Assembly: GCA_018806915.1 (NCBI GenBank)
Contig: JAGKQI010000103.1
Span: forward strand, 1,426,001-1,490,000
Origin: Phytophthora colocasiae
Taxonomy: Eukaryota > Oomycota > Peronosporomycetes > Peronosporales > Peronosporaceae
Direction of reading: 5' to 3'
Length of the DNA stretch: 64,000 bases
A program made the position numbers and the translations under genes. Shown piece after piece: positions 10,793 to 20,170 of the stretch; the first letter of the stretch is position 1, and each line of letters begins with the position of its first letter. The notes under the pieces were generated by a model. That model saw nothing but the letters and a program-made list of their open reading frames with translations. It made no database searches and was not told the DNA's origin.

Positions 10793-11391
10793 ATGCAGTC
10801 GGGAGCTGGAGGCGACGTGGACCGCGCGTTGAGCAGCATCCGGGCGCGTGCCGACCACCTGCGTCACACGGTGGCACGTCTGGAGCATAATTTGGCTTGG
10901 AACCCGGCCAGTACCTGGTAAAGAACGCCGCTAGAGGTCTAATAACGTCCTAAAAGACTGACTGAATTTGTGTACTTTGTTGGAAACTTTTTAGGCCAGA
11001 GCTGCTAAGTCAGTACATGGTGATCTCGAAGCAACTGGAGAACATGAACGAGGAAATCCCCGATCTGGTGCAACATTTCGCCTGTGTACCGAGGATGTCG
11101 ACTCCTAATCCTGCAGATATTCCACTGCTTCTGAGAACCCGTGAAGACCCGGAGATGGAAGAGGAAGACCGACAGCTCATGGCTGATAAACCCCGGGAAA
11201 AGAACACGGAGGCACTGCAGAAGCTGGTGATGGCACACAATGACGGTGTTGAGAGCCTGGAAGAGACGTTCAATGAGATGTCGGACGGTCTGCTCAAGGC
11301 CATCCGAGTGAACAAGTACGTGGTCAAAACCAAGCCGCAGAGCACACAGAGCCAGCAGTTCAAGTACATCGAGTCCGGCACTTACGCGTAA
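10793..11391 (+). CDS. MED8: Mediator complex subunit 8 (2 exons)
   Basis: Exons 10793-10917 and 10995-11391 (intron 77 nt, GTAAAG ... TTTTTAG, phase 2) give 173 aa. The N-terminal helix contains regularly spaced hydrophobics. The junction rebuilds a W-P-E-L-L motif followed by MVISKQLENMN, as in MED8. LRTREDPEMEEEDRQL corresponds to the conserved MED8 signature LRTKPDPEVEEQEKQL as remembered. MED8 sits in the Mediator head module and helps relay activator signals to RNA polymerase II. The 3' end is only 68 bp from the convergent HIT gene. Confidence 0.88.
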
Positions 11392-11459
11392 ATGAAGGTG
11401 GTGGGTCTTAATGTTACATGTACTTGGTTCTATTCTGTTGTACAGGCCCAATGTTTCGA

Positions 11460-12131
11460 TCAGTCTTTATCCTCCTCGTCTTCCGAAGAGCGAGTGGTGT
11501 AGAGTGTATCTCTCTTGATACGAAGAGCTGCGAGGGCACTCTCAGCGCTGATGTACGATGGGAGCATTGATTCCGTGTACCGTAACCGATTCCATGCTGG
11601 GAGGAACAGTAGACCCAGACAATGCAGGTGTAAGTGCGGCACTGACGCAAACGGCGAGCGATGGAAACCAAACCTGTGTATAATAAAGCAGTTCAACACA
11701 CCACAATAGCATAAAACTGCATGGACCTCTCAACGCACCGGCAGTTCTCCTTGTCTACGAAGCCACTTTTCGCTAGAATCTCTTTTCCGGTTAGTAGCAT
11801 GTGCTCCACTGCAACATCCAACAGTCAGAATTCAACGCACTCTCCTAATTCTCTTATGGATTCAATGGAAACGTACAGAGATGGTAATGCGCCGGTGTGA
11901 GGTTGTCTACGGACGGAATGTGCTCATGAGGGATCACCAGCACGTGCATTTTAGCGCGGGGATAACGGTCCAGCATAGCAACAACCTGGTCGTCCTACAG
12001 CAACAAACGCAATATCTCACTTAATATATTGCCATTAAGAGCACAAATCAGTCACTATATACCTCATATACGATCTCATTGTTTTCATGTAGCGTCTCGG
12101 AGCAGAACGTGCAGGCTCGGACGCCCCTCAT
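11460..12131 (-). CDS. HIT-domain protein, HINT3-like nucleotide hydrolase (4 exons)
   Basis: Exons 12131-12063, 11994-11877, 11808-11739 and 11673-11460 code for 156 aa; all junctions are GT-AG and in phase. Exon 1 carries a CTFC motif and IVYEDD. Exon 2 has DRYPRAKMHVLVIPHEHI, the conserved first half of the HIT fold. Exon 4 has SVPHLHLHCLGL, the catalytic histidine triad. The stretch around it (FHRSPFASVPH, then LPAWNRLRY) is closer to HINT3 than to Fhit or aprataxin. Such enzymes hydrolyse AMP-linked phosphoramidates or similar nucleotide conjugates. The acidic C-terminus (SSEDEEDKD) is a lineage-specific tail. It is head-to-head with the MULE-like gene (131 bp apart). Confidence 0.87.
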
Positions 12132-12262
12132 GCGCCTGTGCTCACTCGACTAAACAGGGTAGTCAGCACAACCTCGTGTTAATGACGTCATTCAAACGAG
12201 GTTTTGAACATTTTGCAATGCATGGTCCATTGTGGTAAATTTTAGCAAAAACCGTCAAGAAA

Positions 12263-14794
12263 ATGGCCCCTATCGTGCTGAGCAAAGATGATCGATACAA
12301 GACCATCACAGACGCTATCGCCGCAGTCGAGACGTTCGCTGGGCAGACACAGCGTCGTGTACGTGTTCAACAGCCGAAATCCACTCCAACTGGACGCTCC
12401 AATGTCGTTGTACTGGAATGCACAAATGCGCCAATCTGCAAGTGGTTTGTGCGGTTGTCGTTTTTAAAAGGCGATAAGCAGTGGAAAATCTCCTCCAGTT
12501 TGAACATGGAACACCATAAATCCAAGTGCATTGAAAACCATAGAGTAGATGATGCAATTAATGCACAGACATCTACGCAAGTGCTAACGAGTGCTAATGT
12601 CAACACTGCAGTGGTAATTACTGCTCGTTCCGAAGATGAAGCTGGTGCTTCAGTGTTTACGAACTGGAAGGAGGCAATGACAGCTATTCGTGCTTTGGCA
12701 CAGCAAACAGGACGTCGGGTAATAGCGGAGAAGGCTACGGAGATGATGTGGAAGGGGGAACCAGTGACTGTTCATCGAGTGGTGTGTCAGAACTACCGCA
12801 ATTCTAACTGTGGCTGGATGGTGCTGCTTCAGGAAGAGACTGGTGATTCAGAGCGGTATACTGTGCTTTCAGTGAGTCTTTTGCACTCGAAAGAGTGTCT
12901 GGAGACGCGTCACTTTAGTGCACGTAAGAAATCGACTACAGTTGAAAGAGATACAAGGCAGTTATCTTCGAGTGCGCAGGAGTCAAAGAGCGATACTTCG
13001 CAGTATCAATTGACACATGAGATGCGATGGAGTACGGGCAAAGAAGTCACGAAAGCTGTCAGTGATTTCGCGTTGGTTGTACAGCACAAGCGTTCGATGC
13101 TGTGCAAGCATAACAATAGTGGCAGCAACAAGAAATACGTGTGCTCGGACGACGACTGTTTGTGGTTTATTATGACGGTGAAATGCTCCAAGTCCAAGAA
13201 CTGGAAGATATCCTCTATGAACTTGAATCACTCGGAGACGTGCACAGGTATGCCCAAACCTACTGCTCGACAGATTGCCGAAATGCGTTTCTTTCGTCAA
13301 GCTGTGACGACTCACTCGAAATCTTCAGGAACGCTATTGACTGACAACTTCTTGACGCACTCGGAACTGGGCATTCAGATCCCGCGTGGTATGGCGTACC
13401 GTGCACAAAAAATGGTGGTTAACTCGTCTACAGACGACCTGGCGGAGAGCTACAAGTTTATTCCGAGTTTGATGGAGTCGTTTAATTCGAAGAATCCTGG
13501 ATCGATTGCCACGTACGAGAAGGACGTGCAAGGTCGCTTCACCCGCGCATTCATAATGCCGAGCTCGTCAATCAATGTGCTGACGAATCAGCAGCAAATC
13601 TGCGGAATTCACGTACTGCATTACGGAACAGTTAGCTTTCATGGCTGCATGGCGCTTCTTGTGACGCGTGACGGTAGCTTGGAGTATCAGGTGATGGCTT
13701 TCGCGCTACTGCCGACTAGCGAATTGGACCAAATGAAGTGGTTTCTGGGGTTGACCAAACGTGGCGGTGTTCGTTTTGATGGGAACCCCGTGTTCTGCTC
13801 GCATACCGAACAGGGTCTCCTACGTGCACTGACACAGGAGGCAGGCCGTGCAAAGATTATGTTCTCCGTTCGCAGTTTGCTGGAGGAAATGGCACGTGAT
13901 AAAAATATTCCTGCTCTTGGGGCTCTGGAGGAAAAAGTGTGGGCATTACAGCGACAGGAAACTGAGGAGGCCTTCGTAAGAACTCTTAGCGATCTTGAAC
14001 GACTTAATGGTGCGGCGGCGACGTTTTTGCGGGCTGTTCATCCCACAACCTGGGCGTATTATCCCAATCGATCTGTGAGACTTTATGGTTGGTCTACAAC
14101 GGGTGCGGAGGAGGCACTGGTAGGTTCGGATATCCAGCGCAGTGACGAGCCTCCTTTCGACCTCATGTACACCTTGTTAGCGTTCCTCATGGATGGTATT
14201 TTCAGGAGAAGCCAAGCTGCTACGTCGCTACTTGCTGTCGAAGGGCGAACTCCGTCTGTACTTACGGCAGGAGCTGACGCGATATACCAACAAGAACTGC
14301 AGGCTGCTGCTGGATACACTATACGCAGGTGTGATGAACAGGTGGCTTTCGCGTGGTTAACTGGTGCACGTCCGAAAATTACCTACAGGATGGACCTAGT
14401 GATGCGTGCCTGCACGTGTGGGCAGATGTTCCAACTGGGTTTGCCCTGCCGCCACTTTATTGCAGCCTCAACGTACTTTGCCGACGAAGCAGCGTTGTTG
14501 GATAGCTTCGACCCGATCTACAAGGCGGCTGTGTTTGCTGAAGCTCACCGAGGTCTGCGGATTGAAATCCCTGTTGCTGAAGACCTACACAAAGATCAGT
14601 CGTTGCTTCCAGCACCACCACGCAAATCCAAATACAAGAAGCGTCCTCGCAATACTAAGCACAGTGCCGCAGGTACGTCTCCTGGTGTTACAAGTGCTAG
14701 CGCAGTTACTGAGGAGACCCAAACGCCTCTTGCCAAGACCCCGCGTCTTGATTTTGACGCTGGCGTAGTCGATAGTCTCGGAGAGATCGTATGA
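12263..14794 (+). CDS. MULE transposase-derived protein, probably catalytically dead
   Basis: A single intact 843-codon frame. Three N-terminal modules (about residues 1-100, 130-212 and 250-326) each have a Cys pair before a Trp and an H...C end (C...CKWF ... HHKSKC; C...CGWM ... HSKEC; C...CLWF ... HSETC), as in FAR1/WRKY-GCM-like DNA-binding fingers of MULEs. A MULE core follows (about 440-650). The C-terminus has a SWIM zinc finger, CTCGQMFQLGLPCRH (about 717-731), then a basic tail. The position of the first catalytic Asp (usually xDGTH) reads VLHYGTV, and the second (usually SDxxxGL) reads SHTEQGL, so two catalytic residues appear lost. No flanking inverted repeats were seen. It may be a domesticated, FAR1-like DNA-binding regulator. 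Confidence 0.75.
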   Translation: MAPIVLSKDDRYKTITDAIAAVETFAGQTQRRVRVQQPKSTPTGRSNVVVLECTNAPICKWFVRLSFLKGDKQWKISSSLNMEHHKSKCIENHRVDDAINAQTSTQVLTSANVNTAVVITARSEDEAGASVFTNWKEAMTAIRALAQQTGRRVIAEKATEMMWKGEPVTVHRVVCQNYRNSNCGWMVLLQEETGDSERYTVLSVSLLHSKECLETRHFSARKKSTTVERDTRQLSSSAQESKSDTSQYQLTHEMRWSTGKEVTKAVSDFALVVQHKRSMLCKHNNSGSNKKYVCSDDDCLWFIMTVKCSKSKNWKISSMNLNHSETCTGMPKPTARQIAEMRFFRQAVTTHSKSSGTLLTDNFLTHSELGIQIPRGMAYRAQKMVVNSSTDDLAESYKFIPSLMESFNSKNPGSIATYEKDVQGRFTRAFIMPSSSINVLTNQQQICGIHVLHYGTVSFHGCMALLVTRDGSLEYQVMAFALLPTSELDQMKWFLGLTKRGGVRFDGNPVFCSHTEQGLLRALTQEAGRAKIMFSVRSLLEEMARDKNIPALGALEEKVWALQRQETEEAFVRTLSDLERLNGAAATFLRAVHPTTWAYYPNRSVRLYGWSTTGAEEALVGSDIQRSDEPPFDLMYTLLAFLMDGIFRRSQAATSLLAVEGRTPSVLTAGADAIYQQELQAAAGYTIRRCDEQVAFAWLTGARPKITYRMDLVMRACTCGQMFQLGLPCRHFIAASTYFADEAALLDSFDPIYKAAVFAEAHRGLRIEIPVAEDLHKDQSLLPAPPRKSKYKKRPRNTKHSAAGTSPGVTSASAVTEETQTPLAKTPRLDFDAGVVDSLGEIV

Positions 14795-15140
14795 TGTTGC
14801 AAACTACCGTCATGGCTCAAGGTCGTCTGGGAATACAACAGGTACGGTAATACAACCAAGGTGATGGAATGCACGATTGGTAAAGTCTGCGCCAAATCTT
14901 GCAAGCAACACTGACAGCACCAACTGGTCGCCAATGCAGCATCCTTCAAACCAAGTAGGAGCGAGTAAGCAGTACCAATGATCAGTACTCATTGCAGAAA
15001 AAGATACCGTCTCCTTTCAAGTTGAGAGGCTACCAAGTTGGAACTTCAGAGACTAGTGACCTCACTCGTTGCGATTGACAGCTATGACACCAACGTTCTT
15101 GGCAACCAATCTCCATGAACCAGACCTCACACTCACACTC

Positions 15141-15156
15141 TCACTTCGCATTTCGC
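15141..15156 (+). promoter_or_regulatory. oomycete INR/FPR core promoter in each array unit
   Basis: TCACTTC matches the oomycete initiator YCAYTYY perfectly. It is followed directly by GCATTTCG, close to the flanking-promoter-region consensus CAWTTTNYY. It lies 90 bp upstream of the first ATG. The same element is 90 bp upstream in units 2 and 3 (17151, 19127) and recurs in the others. Just upstream, a CACACT run varies from two to four repeats, and the CATTTCG motif is duplicated or triplicated (units 8 and 9). Confidence 0.65.
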
Positions 15157-15230
15157 ATTTCGCGTTCTCCTCGGCACTCGACCACATTCCCACCCAAGAA
15201 AGACACCAAGTGACGGACGATATCGACAAG

Positions 15231-16181
15231 ATGCAAACCTCCAAGTTCCTCGTCGCCCTCATCCTGTGCATCTCCGTCGCCTCCTTTCAAGTGGCCGACG
15301 CCGGTGGTGCTCCGACCCATTTGACCCCGCGTCGTCAGCTTGGCTCCTACAGCAACTACGGCCACTATCCGCACCACCACGGCCACCACCACGACCACGA
15401 CCACGACCACGGCCACCACCACGACCACGACCACAAGAAGCACCGCCGCCACGATCATGACTACCGTCGCCGTCTTGAAGAGAAGGACGTGAAGGACGTG
15501 AAGGAAAAGGCCACCGAATCCTCCGACTACAGCTACAGCAAAGACGACTACGAACACAAACACTACGGCTACGATCATGACGACTACAAGAGCTACGGTG
15601 TCGGCTACAGCTACGGCTACAAGAGCTATGGCCACGACAAGAATGACTACTATGGCAACGACTACTATGGCAAGGACTACCATGGTAAGGACTACTATGG
15701 CAACGACTACTATGGTAAGGACTACCACTATGGTAAGGACTACTATGGCAACGACTACTATGGCAACGACTACTATGGTAACGACTACAACTACGGCAAG
15801 AAAAGTTACGGTTACTACCCCGACTACTACTCGACGTACGGTGGTGGCCATGGCTATGGTGGTGATTTTGGCTACGGATACGGCAACGGCAACGGATATG
15901 GATACGGCAACAGCTACTACCCGGACTACTACTCGTCGTACAGCTACGGCTACCCGAGTTACCCGAGTTACCCGGTGTACGGCACCGACTACTACGGCTA
16001 TGGCTCTTACTATGGCGGCTTCGGCTATGAGTCAAACCCTGTGGAAAGTGCTGCAAGTGCTGGTGACGAGGTGAAGTCTACGTCGGACGCTGAGAAGTCC
16101 AAGTCGACCGAGAAGGAAGAGTCGAAGCCAAAGGAGAAGGAGAACAAGTCGGATGCCGAGAAGAAGTCGAAGGGAAAGTGA
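15231..16181 (+). CDS. secreted Tyr/Gly/His-rich repeat protein, array copy 1
   Basis: Codes for 316 aa in one exon. The first 24 residues form a clear signal peptide: K5, a hydrophobic core FLVALILCISVASF, and a cleavage region VADA. An RRQLG motif and a His/Asp tract (HHHGHHHDHDHDH) follow. Next come a basic segment ending RRRLEEKDV, a Tyr-rich central array of 5-6-residue units (NDYYG, KDYHG, KDYHYG), a Gly/Tyr region, and a charged Lys/Glu/Ser tail. The upstream in-frame extension to 15069 is 5' untranslated sequence, because the signal peptide begins at 15231 and the INR lies inside the extension. Copy 1 is the most divergent: longer His tract, a PSYPSYP duplication and SYYGG near the end. 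No enzyme domain is visible. A structural, adhesive, metal-binding or effector role is possible but unproven. Confidence 0.85.
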   Translation: MQTSKFLVALILCISVASFQVADAGGAPTHLTPRRQLGSYSNYGHYPHHHGHHHDHDHDHGHHHDHDHKKHRRHDHDYRRRLEEKDVKDVKEKATESSDYSYSKDDYEHKHYGYDHDDYKSYGVGYSYGYKSYGHDKNDYYGNDYYGKDYHGKDYYGNDYYGKDYHYGKDYYGNDYYGNDYYGNDYNYGKKSYGYYPDYYSTYGGGHGYGGDFGYGYGNGNGYGYGNSYYPDYYSSYSYGYPSYPSYPVYGTDYYGYGSYYGGFGYESNPVESAASAGDEVKSTSDAEKSKSTEKEESKPKEKENKSDAEKKSKGK

Positions 16182-16434
16182 AACAAGCCATTTGCAACGT
16201 GTGACTTGGAGGCTGTGACGCAGTAGTCGACGGACGAAAAGAAGAATGTAGTCCGCGACCAAAAAGAGTGTAGCGTAAGATACTGAAGTTGTAGGAGAAT
16301 ATCAAAAAAAGCCATTTTGATGTGAGTTACGAACTGCGAATTCTTCCTGGTTGATCGACCATGCATCGCTCCCTACATAAGTGTATCTTGAATCAATCTT
16401 GATTGAAGATTCTTGAAGACCCCTGCGGTATCCG

Positions 16435-16860
16435 AGTCAGAATCATATTTCAGACTACGACAGCGAAAATGCTTTCGGATATCAAACCATCGTGAGCCCT
16501 GTAGCTGTTCCAGTCGATGTATGTGGGTGGTTCAACCATATAATCAGCGGGAAATTAGAGATGGAAGCAGAAAAGCTAACATTGATCCAGTGTTCCTGTT
16601 TTCTTATATTATTTTATTTTTTTATTTTTATTTGTTTTTTTTCTGTTTTGCTTTTCATGTTGCTTTCCTTTCTTTTTTTGTTTTTGAACCAGTGTTTCTC
16701 TCACAATATGAACGTTCAGCTCAATCGGGCGTAGGAGCCTCATTCGCAGAGTTAACAACATCCAGAGTTTAGACGACTTCAAGTTTCGACTGCTCACGTT
16801 CCACAGCATCCAAATGAACACTGGTACTAAACACATCGCGATCCCCGTCGCTTCACAGAT
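16435..16860. pseudogene. spacer relics of START-like and PH-like genes (representative unit)
   Basis: The segment around 16455-16485 (CAGCGAAAATGCTTTCGGATATCAAACC) matches the 3' end of the START-like gene at about 51735-51770, with small changes. From about 16690 the minus strand encodes RPIELNVHIVRETLVQ, a decayed version of RPIELKADTVRETLVQ in the PH-like gene (51866-52651). The plus strand from 16680 to 16850 aligns with about 52020-52190. Matching minus-strand relic frames lie at 16609, 18596, 20597, 22567, 24556, 26548, 28481, 30535, 32554, 34565, 42564, 44734, 46595 and 48552, one per spacer. Copy 15 is instead followed by the intact genes. Confidence 0.8.
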
Positions 16861-17240
16861 GACCGATCATTCGTATGAATACACTTCGAAGTACAAATGG
16901 TCGACACGTCAGAAAGATTATCGTGCCGAGCCTCGGCAAGGTGATGGATCTTCATTCTATGGCTACTTTTTTTTTAAAATTATTATTGCTATTTCAACGA
17001 AATACATCGTCTCCTTTCAAGTTGAGAGGCTTCCGAGTTGGAACTTCCAACCTTGCAGAGACTAGTGACCTCACTCGTTGCGATTGACAGCTATGAAACC
17101 AACGTTCTTGGCAACCAAATCTCCATGAACCAGACCTCACACTCACACTCTCACTTCGCATTTCGCATTTCGCGTTCTCCTCGGCACTCGACCACATTCC
17201 CACCCAAGAAAGACACCAAGTGACGGACGATATCGACAAG

Positions 17241-18149
17241 ATGCAAACCTCCAAGTTCCTCGTCGCCCTCAGCCTGTGCATCTCCGTCGCCTCCTTCCAA
17301 GTGGCCGACGCCCGTGGTGCTCCGACCCATCTGACCCCGCGTCGTCAGCTTGGCTCCTACAGCAACTACGGCCACTATCCGCACCACCACGGCCACCACC
17401 ACGACCACGACCACGACCACAAGAAGCACCGCCGCCACGATCATGACTACCGTCGCCGTCTTGAAGAGAAGGACGTGAAGGACGTGAAGGAAAAGGCCAC
17501 CGAATCCTCCGACTACAGCTACAGCAAAGACGACTACGAACACAAACACTACGGCTACGATCATGACGACTACAAGAGCTACGGTGTCGGCTACAGCTAC
17601 GGCTACAAGATCTATGGCCACGACAAGAATGACTACTATGGCAACGACTACTATGGTAAGGACTACCACTATGGTAAGGACTACTATGGCAACGACTACT
17701 ATGGTAAGGACTACCACTATGGTAAGGACTACTATGGCAACGACTACTATGGCAAGGACTACAACTACGGCAAGAAAAGTTACGGTTACTACCCCGACTA
17801 CTACTCGTCGTACGGTGGTGCCTATGGCTATGGTGGTGATTTTGGCTACGGATACGGATACGGCAACGGATATGGATACGGCAACAGCTACTACCCGGAC
17901 TACTACTCGTCGTACAGCTACGGCTACCCGAGTTACCCGGTGTACGGCGCCGACTACTACGGCTATGGCTACCCTTACTACGGCGGCTTCGGCTATGAGT
18001 CAAACCCTGCGGAAAGTGCTGCAAGTGCTGGTGACGAGGTGAAGTCTACGTCGGACGCTGAGAAGACCAAGTCGACCGAGAAGGAGGCGTCGAAGCCAAA
18101 GGAGAAGGAGAACAAGTCGGATGCCGAGAAGAAGTCGAAGGGAAAGTGA
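17241..18149 (+). CDS. secreted Tyr/Gly/His-rich repeat protein, array copy 2
   Basis: Codes for 302 aa with the same layout as copy 1. The mature N-terminus reads ARGAP. RRQLG is at residues 34-38 and RRRLEEK at 71-77. The central array alternates NDYYG with KDYHYG. Specific changes are YGYKIYG in place of KSYG, a YGYGYGNGYGYG block, and KEASK in the tail. An in-frame ATG seven codons upstream (17220) lies in the leader and is less likely to be used. Confidence 0.88.
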   Translation: MQTSKFLVALSLCISVASFQVADARGAPTHLTPRRQLGSYSNYGHYPHHHGHHHDHDHDHKKHRRHDHDYRRRLEEKDVKDVKEKATESSDYSYSKDDYEHKHYGYDHDDYKSYGVGYSYGYKIYGHDKNDYYGNDYYGKDYHYGKDYYGNDYYGKDYHYGKDYYGNDYYGKDYNYGKKSYGYYPDYYSSYGGAYGYGGDFGYGYGYGNGYGYGNSYYPDYYSSYSYGYPSYPVYGADYYGYGYPYYGGFGYESNPAESAASAGDEVKSTSDAEKTKSTEKEASKPKEKENKSDAEKKSKGK

Positions 18150-19216
18150 AACAAGCCATTTGCAACGTGTGACTTGGAGGCTGTGACGCAGTAGTCGACG
18201 GACGAAAAGAAGCATGTAGTCCGCGACCAAAAAGAGTGTAGCGTAAGATACTGAAGTTGTAGGAGAATATCAAAAAAAGCCATTTTGATGTGAGTTACGA
18301 ACTGCGAATTCTTCCTGGTTGATCGACCACGCATCGCTCCCTACATAAGTGTATCTTGAATCAATCTTGATTGAAGATTCTTGAAGACCCCTGCGGTATC
18401 CGAGTCAGAATCATATTTCAGATTACGACAGCGAAAATGCTTTCGGATATCAAACCATCGGGAGCCCTGTAGCTGTTCCAGTCGATGTAAGTGGGTGGTT
18501 CAACCATATAATCAGCAGGAAATTAGAGATGGAAGCAGAAAAGCTAACATTGATCCAGTGTTCCTGTTTTCTTATATTATTTTATTTTTTTATTTTTATT
18601 TGTTTTTTTTTCTGTTTTGCTTTTCATGTTGCTTTCCTTTCTTTTTTTGTTTTTGAACCAGTGTTTCTCTCACAATATGAACGTTCAGCTCAATCGGGCG
18701 TAGGAGCCTCATTCGCAGAGTTAACAACATCCAGAGTTTAGACGACTTCAAGTTTCGACTGCTCACGTTCCACAGCATCCAAATGAACACTGGTACTAAA
18801 CACATCGCGATCCCCGTCGCTTCACAGATGACCGATCATTCGTATGAATACACTTTGAAGTACAAATGGTCGACACGTCAGAAAGATTATCGTGCCGAGC
18901 CTCGGCAAGGTGATGGATCTTCATTCTATGGCTACTTCATTTTTTTAAATTATTATTGCTATTTCAACGAAATACATCGTCTCCTTTCAAGTTGAGAGGC
19001 TTCCGAGTTGGAACTTCCAACCTTGCAGAGACTAGTGACCTCACTCGTTGCGATTGACAGCTATGAAACCAACGTTCTTGGCAACCAAATCTCCATGAAC
19101 CAGACCTCACACTCACACTCACACTCTCACTTCGCATTTCGCATTTCGCGTTCTCCTCGGCACTCGACCACATTCCCACCCAAGAAAGACACCAAGTGAC
19201 GGACGATACCGACAAG

Positions 19217-20170
19217 ATGCAAACCTCCAAGTTCCTCGTCGCCCTCAGCCTGTGCATCTCCGTCGCCTCCTTTCAAGTGGCCGACGCCTGTGGTGCTCCG
19301 ACCCATCTGACCCCGCGTCGTCAGCTTGGCTCCTACAGCAACTACGGCCACTATCCGCACCACCACGGCCACCACCACGACCACGACCACGACCACAAGA
19401 AGCACCGCCGCCACGATCATGACTACCGTCGCCGTCTTGAAGAGAAGGACGTGAAGGACGTGAAGGAAAAGGCCACCGAATCCTCCGACTACAGCTACAG
19501 CAAAGACGACTACGAACACAAACACTACGGCTACGATCATGACGACTACAAGAGCTACGGTGTCGGCTACAGCTACGGCTACAAGAGCTATGGCCACGAC
19601 AAGAATGACTACTATGGCAACGACTACTATGGTAAGGACTACCACTATGGTAAGGACTACTATGGCAACGACTACTATGGCAAGGACTACCATGGTAAGG
19701 ACTACTATGGCAACGACTACAACTACGGCAAGGACTACTATGGTAAGGACTACTATGGCAACGACTACTATGGCAAGGACTACAACTACGGCAAGAAAAG
19801 TTACGGTTACTACCCCGACTACTACTCGTCGTACGGTGGTGGCTATGGCTATGGTGGTGATTTTGGCTACGGATACGGCAACGGCAACGGATATGGATAC
19901 GGCAACAGCTACTACCCGGACTACTACTCGTCGTACAGCTACGGCTACCCGAGTTACCCGGTGTACGGCACCGACTACTACGGCTATGGCTACCCTTACT
20001 ACGGCGGCTTCGGCTATGAGTCAAACCCTGCGGAAAGTGCTGCAAGTGCTGGTGACGAGGTGAAGTCTACGTCGGACGCTGAGAAGACCAAGTCGACCGA
20101 GAAGGAGGCGTCGAAGCCAAAGGAGAAGGAGAACAAGTCGGATGCCGAGAAGAAGTCGAAGGGAAAGTGA
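19217..20170 (+). CDS. secreted Tyr/Gly/His-rich repeat protein, array copy 3
   Basis: Codes for 317 aa, the longest intact copy, because the central array is expanded by extra NDYNYG, KDYYG and KDYYG units. The residue after the signal peptide is Cys (ACGAP) instead of Arg, adding one free cysteine to the secreted form. The tail carries KEASK as in copy 2. Confidence 0.88.
   Translation: MQTSKFLVALSLCISVASFQVADACGAPTHLTPRRQLGSYSNYGHYPHHHGHHHDHDHDHKKHRRHDHDYRRRLEEKDVKDVKEKATESSDYSYSKDDYEHKHYGYDHDDYKSYGVGYSYGYKSYGHDKNDYYGNDYYGKDYHYGKDYYGNDYYGKDYHGKDYYGNDYNYGKDYYGKDYYGNDYYGKDYNYGKKSYGYYPDYYSSYGGGYGYGGDFGYGYGNGNGYGYGNSYYPDYYSSYSYGYPSYPVYGTDYYGYGYPYYGGFGYESNPAESAASAGDEVKSTSDAEKTKSTEKEASKPKEKENKSDAEKKSKGK

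Noticed and set aside
11414..11671. Alternative minus-strand frames near the HIT gene 3' end
   Set aside because: They conflict with the spliced HIT model, which places the His triad in another frame with phase-matched introns.
15069..15230. In-frame N-terminal extensions of copies 1, 8, 9 and 15 as the true starts
   Set aside because: They are absent in other copies because of stops, they overlap the INR/FPR promoter, and they would bury the signal peptide.
15361..15450. Array considered as a CRISPR or satellite repeat
   Set aside because: Units are 2-kb genes with promoters and signal peptides, and the short repeats are coding and in frame. The spacer/repeat geometry of CRISPR is absent.
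15259..16056. Long antisense ORFs (about 225-297 codons, Ser/Arg/His-rich) opposite every array gene
   Set aside because: They mirror the TAC/GGC-rich coding repeat, change exactly with it, and have no signal, domain or promoter. They are composition shadows.
15577..16074. Overlapping plus-strand ORF of Met/Thr/Ala-rich composition in each copy
   Set aside because: This is the other frame of the same GACTACTATGG repeat. The residue pattern is a frame-shifted copy of the real protein.
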